From assembly GCA_911728435.2 (NCBI GenBank), contig OU452207.1, forward strand, positions 868,001-932,000: a stretch of DNA of 64,000 nucleotides, in the 5' to 3' direction. Positions 1-12,179 of this stretch are shown here, piece by piece. The DNA comes from Apoderus coryli (lineage: Eukaryota > Arthropoda > Insecta > Coleoptera > Attelabidae). Position 1 is the first letter of the stretch, and every line of letters starts with the position of its first letter. The notes under the pieces are model-generated. The model was not told where the DNA came from. It ran no database searches and was given only the letters and a program-made list of their open reading frames with translations. The translations under genes were made by a program, and so were the position numbers.

Positions 1-118
1 TTTTCTGTTTGTTGTTTTTTTTTTTTTTTGTCATGCTAATGCATTATAAGATATTTGTGGGTTAGCTGAACAGACAGTGACATCTGACACTGAACTGAAA
101 CTCGCCCTTAATAATGTC

Positions 119-1512
119 CTTTATTATTATTATTAATATTGATTTATTTATTTATTTAGATTACTTTTACCTAGACAGAAACACATCCAATTACAGGGCA
201 GATACATTACAAAACGATAAAATTAACATAAATACACGTTTCAAAATTATAAATAATACAAATATTACAATCGCAAAAAATAGTCAAAATAAGAATAGTT
301 TAACAACAAATATTTATCTAAAAAAAACACTTTTTTAATATAACAAAAGGTATTAAAAAACACATCAATATCGTTACTCACCGAGTCACAAACAGAACAC
401 ATCTCAAACAATGGCGAAAAGAGCAACAAGTTGGTACGTGCGGTAGGCAAGTAAAAGCTAGAACCATAATTACGCCTTATCGTATGTGAAGCATGAAAAG
501 GTATCATCGAAAGTAGGTCCAGAGAGTCAATGATGCCATTCACGATCTTGAATAGGAACAGGAGTGAGGCATATTCTCTACGCTTATCAAGAGGTACAAA
601 ATTAAAGCAACCCAGAAGTTCATCATGGGGAAATCCCATGGTTGGATACACTCCGTCACACTTCAACCACAAATATTTCACAAATCTTCGCTGAATCCTC
701 TCTAAGCTATTCGAGTACAACGCATAACCAGGACTCCACACAACAGACGCATATTCCAATTTCGATCTAACGAAGGAATTATACGGTAAAATAAGAGTTT
801 TAGGTGACACAAAATGCTTTGTATTTCTCATAACAAAACTCAGACTCTTATAGGAAGACGAAACCACATCAATCAAATGCTCCACAAAACTAAGTTTAGC
901 GTCAAAGAGCACCCCCAGATCCTTAACCTCATCGCATATTTTAAGCGGAACAGAGTCAATGTTATACACAAATCTTATTGGATTTACCTTACGAGTAAAA
1001 ATTACAGAACAACACTTATCCAAATTAAGGGCAAGCCTGTTCTGAATGCACCAGTCAAGCAGGACATTCAGATCATTCTGCAATTGAAGACAGTCAGAAG
1101 TTGAGGTAATCAGTGAATAAACCTTAAAATCATCAGCAAAGAGTAGGGAGCGACATTCCACGCCACTAATAATGTCATTAATAAAACACATAAATAAGAG
1201 GGGACCCAACACAGAACCCTGCGGCACTCCAGATGTTGCACGGATAATACCGAACTTGAAACCACGGTACTTTACATACAATTTACGTTCATGGAGATAA
1301 GTTGACAGAAATTTTAAAAGATCCACAGATAAACCAAATTCCGAAAGCTTTTGCAGCAGAATTCCGTGGTCAAGCCTGTCAAAGGCTTTGGTAAAATCCG
1401 TATAAATAACGTCAACCTGACCCCCGCTACCCAAGCTTTCTGCCAAAAACTGGCTCAAAATTACGAGGTTAGTAGCAGTGGTCGGCCAGGAAAAAATCCG
1501 TGCTGAATAGGC
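119..1512 (-). mobile_element. Non-LTR retrotransposon, 5'-truncated RT with 3' tail
   Basis: This is the reverse-transcriptase part of a LINE-type element (Jockey/CR1-like by motif style; clade not fixed). The open frame runs on the minus strand to a stop near 265. RT motifs are visible: DFTKAFDRLDHG (palm Asp), [14 protein letters not shown] and LLFADDFKVYS (catalytic FADD), then the usual LxLNLDKC and KDLGVLFDAKLSF blocks and a C-terminal thumb region. The endonuclease and the N-terminal RT are missing. Near 1490 the expected QHGFFPGR block lies in another frame, so there is a frameshift there. The 5' side ends abruptly against a mariner fragment at about 1512. Downstream of the stop are TAA- and AAAT-type short repeats (119-160), a typical LINE tail. 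Dead copy. Confidence 0.9.
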
Positions 1513-1802
1513 GTGATGAAAACTATAGCAAAATTTAACGAATTGGACTTGGAATTGCTTACCCACCCACCGTATTCTCCAGATTTAGCCCCAGCGACTT
1601 TTTCCTGTGTTCAGATCTCAACAGAAGGCTTGCTGGAAAGAAATCTAAATCCAATGATGAAGTAATCGCTGAAACTGAGGCCTATTTTGACGAGAAAGAA
1701 CATTTCTTCTCAAATGGACACCCAGCTTTAGAGTTTAACGAGTTTTGGAAATATGGTAGAAATGTAACAGCAGGGTCTCTACCGAAACCAGGAAAATATT
1801 GA
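1513..1802 (+). mobile_element. Mariner transposase C-terminal fragment (decayed)
   Basis: The plus strand reads KTIAKFNELDLELLTHPPYSPDLAP, the region before the third catalytic Asp of mariner (DD34D) transposases. After a one-base deletion it continues DFFLCSDLNRRLAGKK, then SNDEVIAETEAYFDEKE. It matches, block for block, the better mariner copy at 48636-49319. The 5' part is missing where the minus-strand RT abuts it. After the DEKE block the sequence no longer follows the family C-terminus. A pseudogene fragment, not a functional transposase. Confidence 0.85.
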
Positions 1803-2239
1803 AAATGGTCCACAAGAAGAAAAGTTTGGGAATCTCTGCGCTCTAAACTGCTACCAGCTTCTTCGTCTGCTACAAATCTGTACTGCTAAGGATGTCTCTG
1901 ATAATTTTAAATAAACAAATGCTTACATAAACATAAAACTGCCTGAATTTGTGCATTATTATATCCTCTATTAGTTGCTAAAATATTTACACAAATTCCC
2001 ATGTTACTGCAACGTCTATCCCATATAATGGACTTTTAATAGAATGTAAAACTCGACGTGCCAATAATTTTATTACCGATCACGTTTTATAATACAAACT
2101 GTTGGAACCGAGTTTAGACACACATATAATGTGCCGCACTACAGCCAAATTAGTATGAAAATCCTTGCAGTAACACTAAAAAATATCACAGTTGATCCGA
2201 CCGTTTAACAATGGTAATGTTCAATATGTAAAGGTTTTT

Positions 2240-2985
2240 GGGAATCGTGCTAATGTCTTTGATAAAGGGATTTCGATTTGAATGCCTAATTTACAGGGCT
2301 GGGCTCGGAATTTGGAATAGTCAGGTAGTTCAATGTATGGGTGGAAAATCGTTATCTTTAAGATTGATTAGAGGCGTGCCACAGGGACCCGCTTCTTTTT
2401 GTCATTTTTACTATGGATTTACAAAGTTTTGTTAGAAATAGCTGTGTCCATCAATATGCTGATGACACGCAATTGTATAAAAAATTTAATAAAAATCTAG
2501 CCACAATTTCGAAATATTCAGCTGATAATGGTCTGTATTTGAATGAACAAAAATGTGCCTTAATGTTTATTGGAAATACATGTGAGTGGGCACATGACAG
2601 GGTTCGTTTAATGATTAATAACACTGAAATTTCCTATGTTAATGAATGTAAAAATCTTGGACTAATTTTTGATTCTAAACTAAGGTTTCGGTCACATATC
2701 AAAAAGATTGTTCAGTCTAGTTATGCAGCTCTCAGAAGTCTCTACAAAAATAGGAAAATCATTAATAGAAAAACTAAAATTCTGCTCTCGGAGTCACTAG
2801 TGTTGAGCCATTCAAACTTTGGTGATTGGATATAACTAAACAGTATTTTAGTTTAATTATTTGTAGAAAAATTTTAAGTTTATTGTTGTCACATTTAGCA
2901 TGCTCGGTAAAGCAAACAGCTTTGCTGACCTTTGCCGACCTTAAAATAAAGGCCTTTATTATTTTTATTATTTTATAAAGCAATA
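2240..2985 (+). mobile_element. Non-LTR retrotransposon RT fragment, frameshifted
   Basis: Two overlapping frames make up a broken RT on the plus strand. The first (about 2240-2435) ends in RLIRGVPQGP, the RT VPQG block. After a frameshift the second (2413-2835) carries VHQYADDTQLYKKF (catalytic YADD), YLNEQKCALMFIG and KNLGLIFDSKLRFRSHIKK. The protein stops soon after the thumb begins, and AT-rich sequence follows to about 2985. Endonuclease and finger domains are absent. It resembles the minus-strand copy at 3321-4001 in several blocks (YADDTQ, SYAALRSL), so both may belong to one family. Confidence 0.85.
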
Positions 2986-3320
2986 CCAATTTAATTTATG
3001 GTGCGTTTTTTTGATTTCCTTTTCTTAAATTGGTCGAATTATTAAGAATTTGGGCAATAAAAATGACACAACGAACATTTGTCTACTACTATTATATGTA
3101 ATTTTAAAGCATTTTATTTTGTCTTTCAAATTATAATGGGGGGTGTTCAATTTCTTCTGGAATTTCATTTTCTGTGTTGGACTCCAATCCATATTTTCAA
3201 ATTTGCGCATTCACAAAACAAGTTAGATTCAAACAACAAATTAAAAGTCAACGAACTGTCATTTGACAATATATCGTAACGTTGCTAAACTTTGTTTAAA
3301 GTTACTTGAATATGAGACTT

Positions 3321-3990
3321 CTACCAGGTACTGATCAAAACCAGGGCATTTGATATGTTAATAGCATGTTGTTGTTGAGCGTTCACTTGATGAGCGTACC
3401 TGCGTATTTGTAAAACACAGAGAATGGATGAAAGAGAATAGAGAGATAGAACGAGAGTCTCACATAACATCTTCTTTGTCTCCTGCGTTAAATATTCTCT
3501 CTGTGGAAATAATAGACGTAGGGCCGAGTATGCTTTTTGAATAGTGTTCTTAATGTGATCCCTATATCTAAGAGTTTGATCTAATAAGACTCCCAAATTC
3601 TTACCATTGTTTGATATCGACAGCAATTCACCGTTTATTCTCAACTTTAAATGATCCTCTAGACCCCTGCAGGTCTTCCTATTTCCAAAAGCGAGAACTT
3701 TAGATTTGCTGGGATTTAAACTTAATGAATGAAATGAGTCGAGATCGTTATTCATAGCAATAGCAGCTTGATGAATTTAACTTACTTTAAAAGAATGATA
3801 AATTTGCGTGTCGTCCGCATACATACCAACATCACATATAACTAAATCTTTTGGAAATTGACTGGTGTAGAGAGTTAAAAGGAGAAGATATATAATTGAT
3901 CCTTGTGGTACGCCGGTATTAATTTCTCGCGGATCGGAATTATTATTATCAATTTTGACCAACTGTTTAGCCCAATTGTAAATATTGTAC
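3321..3990 (-). mobile_element. Non-LTR retrotransposon RT fragment with in-frame stop
   Basis: Two frames in one reading phase, separated by a single stop near 3778, give INTGVPQGSI, GMYADDTQIYHSF (catalytic YADD), then LSLNPSKSKVLAFGNR, KNLGVLLDQTLRYRDHIKN and AYSALRLLFPQREYL. This is the palm and thumb of a LINE RT, with no endonuclease and no N-terminal RT. The 5' side runs straight into the left arm of the inverted repeat at about 3968. About 20 bases of RT-flank sequence (around 3968-3990) recur, inverted, at about 4950-4970. Dead copy. Confidence 0.85.
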
Positions 3991-4972
3991 AGGATGGTCA
4001 CAATTCTTTATTGTTCTTATCAATCATATTTATTTAAATAACTTTTTATTTTAAATAGCACACCCTATATTTCATAACACCTGTCGATACTAATTAATGT
4101 TCTCTATCAAATGGTATTAGGCTTCCCTATACCTAACTGTCACCGTTTCCCAAGAAATAATTTTTTTAACTTATTTATCTTATTGATTTGACTTTTAATA
4201 GTAGTACACCCTGTAATTTACATTATTAAATTACTATTGGCTGATCGATATTTGAATATTACAACAGTTTTTCCGTAGACAAATTGGAACTTAAAAGACA
4301 ACAAGTGCGACCATACTAATCGTACTTAAAAACTTTTACACTACAATTTATTGGGTACCTAATTCTAACAAACTCTGAAAGTTAAAACTTAAGAATAATA
4401 AAATAGGTACCAATTTTTAACATTCAGTAACATACTCATAATTCTTAAAAATTAACAACAAAAAATACTTAAGTACTTATACCATACATATTTACTAGCT
4501 ACAAAAAATGCTCAAAATGTTGGCCGTTATCTTCAATACACAGATGAATTCTTTTTTCAAATGAATGTCTGATATTTGCTAATAATTGTGGTGCAATTGT
4601 ATCAAAAGCAGTTTTAATTTGCTGTTTCATATCATCCTGTGTTGTTGTTGGCGTATCATAAACAATGTTTTTAATATATTCATGTGGTGTTAAGTCTGGA
4701 GACTTTGGGGGCTAGTTTTATGGACCACCGCGGCCAATCCATTTCTCAGGAAATCAACGATTTAGAGTACGCCTTACTAGCCTATGAAAATGTCACAGAT
4801 AGGTATAGGGAAGCCTAATACCCTTTGATAGAGAACATTAATTAGTATCGACAGGTGCTATCAAATATAGGGTGTGCTATTTAAAATAAAAAAGTTATTT
4901 AAATAAATATGATTGATAAGAACAATAAAAAATTGTGACCACCCTGCACAATATTTGCAATTGGGCTATACA
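3968..4972. mobile_element. DNA element with ~175 bp inverted repeats and IS630-like transposase remnant
   Basis: Sequence 3968-4142 returns as its reverse complement at about 4795-4972 with few mismatches, including the block reading accaccctg/caggatggtc at the outer side. Between the arms, the minus strand at about 4490-4750 encodes a decayed transposase C-terminus: WIGRGGP, then PPKSPDLTPHEYIKNIVYD and a helical tail ending IEDNGQHFEH. These are hallmarks of an IS630/Tc1/mariner-type DDE family common in insects. The catalytic core upstream is absent, so it is non-autonomous. Confidence 0.75.
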
Positions 4973-5220
4973 CCGACCTAATTTATGTCCTATCCACTTG
5001 CCATTTTAAAATTTTAAACGATTTAGTTAAAAAAATAAACGCACAGCGATAAAGCCTGCTTCAGATGAAGACGAAATTCAAAATTACAGTTGTATGGTAA
5101 AGCAGGTTGAAAATTAAGTACAGATTAATTTATAGTTTAAATTTTATATGGAGAAAAATAATTGCACAATATAATAAAATTAAATACTTAAATATTATTA
5201 ATTTTACTGAATATTTAGGT

Positions 5221-5445
5221 GAAGCCGCCACTGATACAAATGCCGAGATGGCGGACTTGCATTACATTTATGGACTCGCTGATGGCAAGGCATTAGAGGC
5301 TAGGCAGTTGTACACTGAAGGATTTCCTCAGCGTATGGCGTATGGTAAGCCTTCATGAAACAAGCACATTAAAACGAAGTGAAGGAACAGGAAGGCCAAA
5401 GACAGCAAGAACGGTAGAGCTCGAAGAGGATGTGCATTTTTCTGA
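5221..5445 (+). mobile_element. N-terminal HTH fragment of IS630-like transposase
   Basis: The plus strand reads EMADLHYIYGLADGKALEAR, then QLYTEGFPQR and, in a second frame, HETSTLKRSEGTGRPKTART. This is the N-terminal helix-turn-helix pattern (DUF4817-type) of the insect transposases whose C-terminus carries WIGRGGP. A frameshift occurs near 5340, and the rest of the protein is missing. It may be the other end of the same broken family as 4490-4750 (-), but the orientation is opposite. Confidence 0.65.
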
Positions 5446-6159
5446 AAGACTCTGTATATTAATTGTGTGAATTTTAGCGAGATCGCCAGATTGCATATAG
5501 CGGACAGCATATGGAACTGTTTGCAAAAAATAATAAATATTTTATGTCCCAGTGATGCAGTCCCCATAATATGTGCCCTTAGGACAGTCTGTATAGACAA
5601 AGTCATATCGGAATTATCTGCCAACGAATCGTTAATTAAATTTTAACATTCAACTATTTCTAAAAAACATAAATCCATTCAACTAAGAAACAACTTATGG
5701 CTGTTTTAGTTGAAGTAAAGTGTGTAATTATATACAAAAGAAAAAGCAATTACTAGTTGCTGATGGATTTGTCTATAAAAATTTTATTTTCTATAGACCA
5801 CAAACTATAAAATATATGTACTTACTTTGTGTAAATTAATAATATGTCTTTAGCTTTCAAATTAACTTGTGCGAAGAGATTTATGTTGGAGAAAGCAATA
5901 TTTTTAAATTTAATGTCGATCCTGCCTCGAGAACTAGTCATGTAATCAATTTTTGAAGTTATGAATTATTTTTTAAGATCGCCCAGAAATTATAGGTACT
6001 TTCTGGATATTTTCTCATCCAGATAGTCACGTTTTGCCAAACAAGATCGGAAAATGGACCGGCAAAAGGTTTTTTCATGGAGGTGGGAATTTTTTCTATA
6101 AGTAAATAAAGCTGTTGTGTCAAATTTCTCTTCAAGTTTATCATGGATTTTTTCTAGAA

Positions 6160-6425
6160 TCATGTAACATATTGAGGTAGTTTTTTGAGAAAATGTAGCT
6201 TGACTTTTGGACAACAGGTTTCACCTATAGTTGATTTCAAGCAATTGGACTTATGTCATATACAGAGGTAAACAGAAAGTATGTTTTTTAGTTCATTTTT
6301 GGAGCAATCTGTGAGCTGAACGAATGAAAGTAGATATTATGCGATAATGGCAACTTAAAGATTGATCTTTTCTGATCTATTCACTCTGAAAACTCACTTA
6401 TTAAGGAAGTTGCAAAAGAGTTTTC
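6160..6425. repeat. Dispersed repeat, copy 1 of 2
   Basis: This stretch, from the segment around tgtaacatattgag through cactctgaaaactcacttat, recurs in the same orientation at 47195-47465 with scattered substitutions and small indels. No protein-coding signal was recognised. It is probably the end of an unidentified transposable element. Confidence 0.7.
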
Positions 6426-6714
6426 TTAAACAGGAACGCATTTGGTGGGGATCGTTTTGATCGTTTGCACATTTGACAACTACCACAATCCAAGAGATAA
6501 TAATAAAATATTAAGCCGGGTAATACGCCCAGAGTGCATAACATGGCACGTTTAAAATACGCATTGTGATTAAGCAACTACTTGATCACCTATACCGGGT
6601 CGGACAGTACATTCGCCTCGGTGTCTCATAGCCTAACAAAATTGAAATTGCAAATTTTGTTTACGTGGGTGTATGTAGGTCTACCAGGAGCATTTAACAA
6701 AAATATTTATAAAT

Positions 6715-6921
6715 ATACCGGGTGTCCCAGAAAAGTGTGGCATATCAAAGTTATATTTTTTTAAATGGAACACCCAGTATCTTTTGGATTTTTTGAAGAC
6801 TTTGGATAAAATAAAGTAAAGTTATGTTTATGATCCCTATACCTAAATCTACCAATTTATTTATTTATTTAACTAAATCGTTTAAAATTTTAAAATGACA
6901 AGTGGATAGGACACCCTGTAT
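6715..6921. mobile_element. Short TIR element (MITE-like)
   Basis: The left end reads accgggtgtccc and the right end, reverse-complemented, reads acagggtgtcc, giving a ~205 bp unit. Its right-hand ~55 bases (about 6857-6912) are also present inverted at about 4980-5035. The accgggtgtcc/acagggtgt ends are typical of small non-autonomous Tc1/mariner-like elements. No ORF was found. Confidence 0.5.
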
Positions 6922-7417
6922 ATGAAATACAAAATTCCCAAGATGCTGAAGGCAACAATGCTCTATTCTCAGCCAACCTATCCTAAGAAGATTTGTAGTT
7001 GATCAAACATGTGCCCTTCCTTATAGATAAAAATGCATTTATCGGGGAAGAATGTGACCCTATTCCCATATTTTAGAGGCTTTAAAATAAAAAAAACTTC
7101 ATTACGTATGTTTATTATAATAATCTACTACCACACGACATACATAATCATAATATTATCATTTAGTACCACAATATCTGTGTCTACATGTACAAAGGTC
7201 AAGCTAAATAATCATTTATAATGTCAATAGTTTATCAATGAAATTGTTATTTTTTTGCATATAATATTCCTGTTAATTCATTTAAATAATAATGAGATAG
7301 TAACGCATATTTATTAATATCACATTATTTGATATAATGTTATTTTATCTACAGGGTCTTGCAATAATGATACGAAATAAATAATAAGTTATATTTTTAC
7401 ATTAAGGTAAAGGAGCC

Positions 7418-7690
7418 TCAAGCTAAATGAATTGCCTTTTCAATAATCTTAGATAGACTTAAATCGGACAAAGAGTCGCCGAGATATCGCATATTTTCCA
7501 GAGTGATATTTGCGGGCAGATCATTTACGTACAACAAGAAAAGGAGCAGTATGCTGCCCTGAGGTGTACCTATCTCTGAGGTGACGGATTCACTTTCCAC
7601 TGCTATTCTTCTATCAGTTAGATAAGACCTTATCCAAACATTAATTGGGCCGCGAATCTCAATCTTTTCCAGATTGATGAGCTGCGAGAT
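7418..7690 (-). mobile_element. Short RT fragment
   Basis: The minus strand reads INVWIRSYLTDRRIAVESES, then TSEIGTPQGSILLLFLLYVNDLP. These are the finger and VPQGS-type palm blocks of a LINE reverse transcriptase. The catalytic YADD block that should follow has decayed into MRYLGDSLSD. Only about 90 codons survive, and the tandem array starts just beyond on the 5' side of this fragment. Confidence 0.75.
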
Positions 7691-7765
7691 TTGTTTGAAT
7701 TTTTAAATTTCTTACTGGCCAACGATGTATCCATGGGAAAAAAGGGATGAGTCTTTTCCGTGAAT

Positions 7766-9942
7766 CGTAAATTGAACACTTCCAGAAATAATTTTTACAG
7801 TGGCGTATAATTTTTGTTCATTAAAATTGATGTGTCCGTACGCCCGCCACTGGTAGAAGTAAAGTAATAATTTTTGGGCAAAAAGATGTATCTAAATTAT
7901 CTATTCAAATGTTCCATATTTCATTGAAATATCTAAAGTAATTTTAAAAATATTAATAAATTTGGAATTTTTTATACTAATTTTTGTTTATTTTTTTTTT
8001 TCAGAAATCAGTAGCTATTTTAATTTTTTTACTTGCAAACGGTATGTCAAACAAAAAAAATTAAAGAGCCTTTTTTTGTTGTAAATAAAACAAGAATTCC
8101 AGCAATAATTTTTGCTTTAAAAAAATCAGTGGCGTACTATATATTTCATTAAAATTGTGCGAAGATGTGTCCGTACGCCCGCCACTGGTAGACTTAAAAT
8201 AATATCTTTTGCGCAAAAAGATGTATCTAAATTATCTATCCAAATGTGCCAAATTTCATTTAACGATTTAAAGTAGTTTTAAAAATATTAATAAATTTGG
8301 AATTTTTTATACCAATTTTTGTTTATTTATTTTTTGATATCAGTACCTATCTTAATTTTTTACTTGCAAACGGTATGTCAAACAAAAAAAAGTAAAGAGC
8401 CTTTTTTTGTTGTAAATTAAACAAGAATTCCAGAAATTATTTTTGCTTCTAAAAAAATCAGTGGCGTACTATATATTTAATTAAAATTGTGCGAAGATGT
8501 GTCCGTGCGCCCGCCACTGGTAGAAGTAAAGTAATAATTTTTGCGCAAAAAGATGTATCTAAATTATCTATCCAAATGTGCCAAATTTCATTTAAAGGTT
8601 TAAAGTAGTTTTAAAAATATTAATAAATTTGAAATTTTTTACAACAATTTTTGTTTAATTTTTTTTCAGAAATGGTAGTTGTTTTAATTTTTTACTTGCA
8701 AACGGTATGTCAAACAAAAAAAAATTAAAGAGCCTTTTTTTGTTGTAAATAAAACAAGAATTCCAGCAATAATTTTTGCTTTAAAAAAAATCAGTGGCGT
8801 GCCATATATTTCATTAAATATGTGCGAAGATGTGTCCGTACGCCCGACACTGGTAGACTCAAAATAATATCTTTTGCGCAAAAAGATGTATCTAAGTTAT
8901 CTATCCAAATGTGCCAAATTTCATTTAACGATCTTTAACGAATTTTTTATACCAATTTTTGTTTATTTTTTTTTCGATATCAGTAGCTATTTTAATTTTT
9001 TACTTGCAAACGGTACATCAAACAAAAAAAATTAAAGAGCCATTTTTTGTTGCAAATTAAACAGAAATTCCAGCAATAATTTTTTCTTCTAAAAAAATCA
9101 GTGCCGTACTATATATTTCATTAAAATTGTGCGAAGATGTGTCCGTACGCCCGCCACTGGTGGAAGTAAAATAATAATTTTTACGTAAAAAGATGTACCT
9201 AAATTATCTCTACAAATGTGCCTAATTTCAATTAAAGATCTAAAGTAGTTTTAAAAATATTAATAAATTTTTTATAACAATTTTTGTTTAATTTTTTTTT
9301 TTTTTTTTTCAGAAAGGGTAGGTGTTTTAATTTTTTACTTGCAAACGGTGTGTCAACAAAAAATAAGTAAAGAGTTTTTTTGTTGTAAATTGAACAAGGA
9401 TCCTAGAAATAATTTTTGCTTTAAAAAAATCAGTGGCGTACTATATATTTCACTAAAATTGTGCGAAGATGTGTCCATACGCCCGCCACTGGTGGAAGTA
9501 AAATAATAGTCTTTACGTAAAAAGATGTATCTAAATTATCTCTCCAAATGTGCCTAATTTCAATTAAAGATCTAAAGTAGTTTTAAAAATATTAATAAAT
9601 TTGGATTTCTTTATACTAATTTTTTTTTTTTTTTTTTTTTTTTTTTCAGAAATCAGTAGGTGTTTTAATTTTTTACTTGCAAACGGTGTGTCAAACAAAA
9701 AAAAGTAAAGAGCTTTTTTTTGTTGTAAATTGAACAACGATTCTAGAAATATTTTTTTCTTTTACAAAAAATAGTGGGGTACCGTATTTTTCATTCATAT
9801 TGTGCAAAGAGGTGTCCGTACGCCCGCCACTAGTAGAAATAAAATAATAATTTTTACGCGAAAAGATGTATCTAAATTATCTATCCAAATTTGCCAAATT
9901 TCATTTAAATATCTAAAGTAGTTTTAAAAATATTAAATATAA
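7766..9942. repeat. Tandem array of a ~332 bp repeat, about 6.6 copies
   Basis: The marker cgcccgccac occurs at 7841, 8176, 8508, 8841 (one mismatch), 9148, 9480 and 9821, spacings of 335, 332, 333, 307, 332 and 341. Each unit also contains tgtgtccgtacg, acttgcaaacggt, a gagccttttttt run, gtggcgtactatatatt and gatgtatctaaattatct. Length differences come mainly from T and A runs and one ~25 bp deletion in the unit before 9148. No open frame persists through the units. A short piece of the same unit lies far away at 31722-31751. Confidence 0.93.
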
Positions 9943-10636
9943 CATTTTTAATAAACACCTTGCACCTTTGTAACGAACCATTTTTCGAATATAGTTTATA
10001 ACACAAACTGATATTATTTTATGGTTCTCTGTCTGCCTTCAAAGTTTCCGCTTTCGAAACTTGACCACCCGGTATAGTTGCCTTCGTACCAGACAGTAAG
10101 TACCAAAGATCACTCAAGCAACTCTCCAGAAGGCATTTCCAGGATTGAAACCCACCAACAACACAAACAATTAACAATCATTTATGTTTAGAGGATGAAC
10201 AATGTCCAAAACAGACAACAAATGGGAAAATTTGTAGTCCTAGGCTAAAAAAAACTCCTTTCGGAAAACTACGCCAAATTTAATTGCCCTGCGGGCACCG
10301 GTTATGAGAAGATTGAATAAAAGCAAACAAGTAAAAAATTCTTAAAAATTAATATGCACCTGAGTAACTATACCAACTCTATCAACAATCAGGATGTAAT
10401 CGATTATAAAATGATGACAATTTCCCAAATATTTGTTGTTAAACTCTTGCAAAAGTCACTGTTGGATTAAAAATTAAACATTAAACAGTTGAGTTATTGT
10501 CCAATCATATCAATATTACAAGTAAAGTAACCAGCAATGTTCACGAACAGTGTGTCCCAAAAGTAATGCTCCAACCACAGTTTAAGCTACAACAACAATT
10601 CTTCTAAATTTTAAATTACCATGTTTTATTTGCAAA
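9943..10636. other. No gene recognised
   Basis: AT-rich sequence between the tandem array and the foldback element. I see no coding signal, RNA gene or obvious repeat in it. Confidence 0.5.
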
Positions 10637-10640
10637 TTTT

Positions 10641-11040
10641 TATATTTTTTTCAGTTTACTTTTTTCTTGGGGTGTTCGGTTCTTATAAAAATTCCTCTTT
10701 ACCAACTTCTCTACATAAAAATATTCTTTTCTTTTTAAATAAAAATGTATTTTATTATATTTGAATGTTTTAAATGTGTTTGTAAATATAATGAAAATTG
10801 TTTGTTATTTTATTGATATTGACGTATTGGAATTTGTGTTAGGTAATAATAATTATAAGAAAGGGAATAATTGTTTCAACTGAGGAAGTTACTAATTAGT
10901 AACGAAACGTGGTTTGTTATGATTTTTGTTTGATAGTGACGAAAATAAATATGAATATTTTTATGTAGAGAAGTTGTGCAAAGAGGAATTTTTATAAGAA
11001 CCGAACACCCCAAGAAAAAAGTAAACTGAAAAAAATTGGA
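10641..11040. mobile_element. Foldback element, ~90 bp arms, with ribozyme-like hairpin
   Basis: Sequence 10641-10725 (containing cttggggtgttcggttct) is repeated inverted at about 10950-11040 with only a few differences. The ~225 base centre carries a strong hairpin at 10880-10910: CTGAGGA, an extra A, the stem gttac/gtaac with loop taatta, then GAAACGT. This order of blocks resembles a hammerhead ribozyme core and recurs elsewhere in the window. No ORF. Confidence 0.75.
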
Positions 11041-11479
11041 ATAGCGGTTCAAGAATAATAAAAAAATAAATTTTTATATACATGTGAAAACACAATTTTT
11101 CTATTGTTACATATACAAATATTTCGTTTTTAGTAAGCACCATTCCTCTTCAGACATAAGACGAATTTTCATTCATATCCATGACGTAGTTTGTCGATTG
11201 AGACTAAAAGTTTTCATTTGTCTAAAAAAGTGGAAAAAACTGAGATAGAATAGATTTAAAACGTTCTAACGTCGATGAATATCAGGAGCTAGGAAGTTCA
11301 TAGCACATAATTATGCTCCTTAGTTTGCAAATCTTTACACCTGATGCTGGACAGTGATCATAGTTATGTCATTTTTTTTATTTATCTAGTGGACAGACTA
11401 AAAAGTCATTGGGATACTTCAATCATTTAAGAAGAGATATGTTCAAGCTCTAACCCCTCGTCTAACCTTCTTTCACTTT
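11041..11479. other. No gene recognised
   Basis: AT-rich sequence without a recognisable coding, RNA or repeat feature. Confidence 0.4.
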
Positions 11480-11869
11480 TTGGCTTATATGTTGAATTCT
11501 ACGATAAACAAAGAAGAATGTTATCCATTACTAGCTGAAGCAAAGAGAGATGCTGTAGACGTCGTTGTTTCCAAATTCTTTGCAGACACAGGAGAATTAC
11601 CATTACTGATCAAGTTAGAGGCTAAGTGGGACCTTTTTATTTACTTTAATCAGTTGATTTTGTCATCTCAACCCTGGTCCTACGATCCAGAGAAGCGATA
11701 CAAAATTGGTTTTGCAGACAATTTAACTATTCAATTTCATTTCAAGGCAAAAGTTCATAACCCTGATCTCTTCTATTATATATTTTGTGGTATAATAAAA
11801 TCTCAGAATCAAAATGGCAGGGTTAAAGTTCGTACACATTGTACCTACACGTATAATATAAATGTATAG
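11480..11869 (+). CDS. Unrecognised ORF, 129 codons
   Basis: An open frame starting MAYMLNSTINKEECYPLLAE. The first ~60 residues look protein-like (mixed helix, balanced charge), with a Trp/Phe/Tyr-rich middle (WDLFIYFNQLILSSQPWSYD). The C-terminal ~30 residues look like run-on. I do not recognise a domain. The surroundings are TE-rich, so an exon or fragment of an unidentified transposon protein is the likeliest explanation. Splice junctions were not identified. It may be spurious. Confidence 0.25.
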   Translation: MAYMLNSTINKEECYPLLAEAKRDAVDVVVSKFFADTGELPLLIKLEAKWDLFIYFNQLILSSQPWSYDPEKRYKIGFADNLTIQFHFKAKVHNPDLFYYIFCGIIKSQNQNGRVKVRTHCTYTYNINV

Positions 11870-12179
11870 GTACCTATTTCTGTTTGATTTTGATTTTTAT
11901 TGGAGAATTGGTATTATTTATTTAACTTAACGACGTTGTATTAAAAGATAAAATCATGCTATCGATCTTATTTTCCATGTTTTTTTGTGTAGACATCAGC
12001 CAGGCAGTTAGTAATAAATAACACATAATATTTCAATATTAGGTACATAGCTAGTTGATATCAGTAAGTCTATATTTATGGACTACCGAAGGTACTTATA
12101 AATTTATACAGAAGTTGTCAGTGGCAGCTTTTGATTATTTTTACAAGAAGGTATGGAAATAGGAGATATTAATGATTTT

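Noticed and set aside
265..338. Small frames overlapping the first RT (for example 114-338 and 814-1104, plus)
   Set aside because: They lie antisense to an RT with clear motifs and show no motif of their own.
7766..9942. CRISPR-like regular repeats
   Set aside because: The ~332 bp unit has no short repeat/unique spacer structure, and the host is a eukaryote; this is a tandem satellite-type array.
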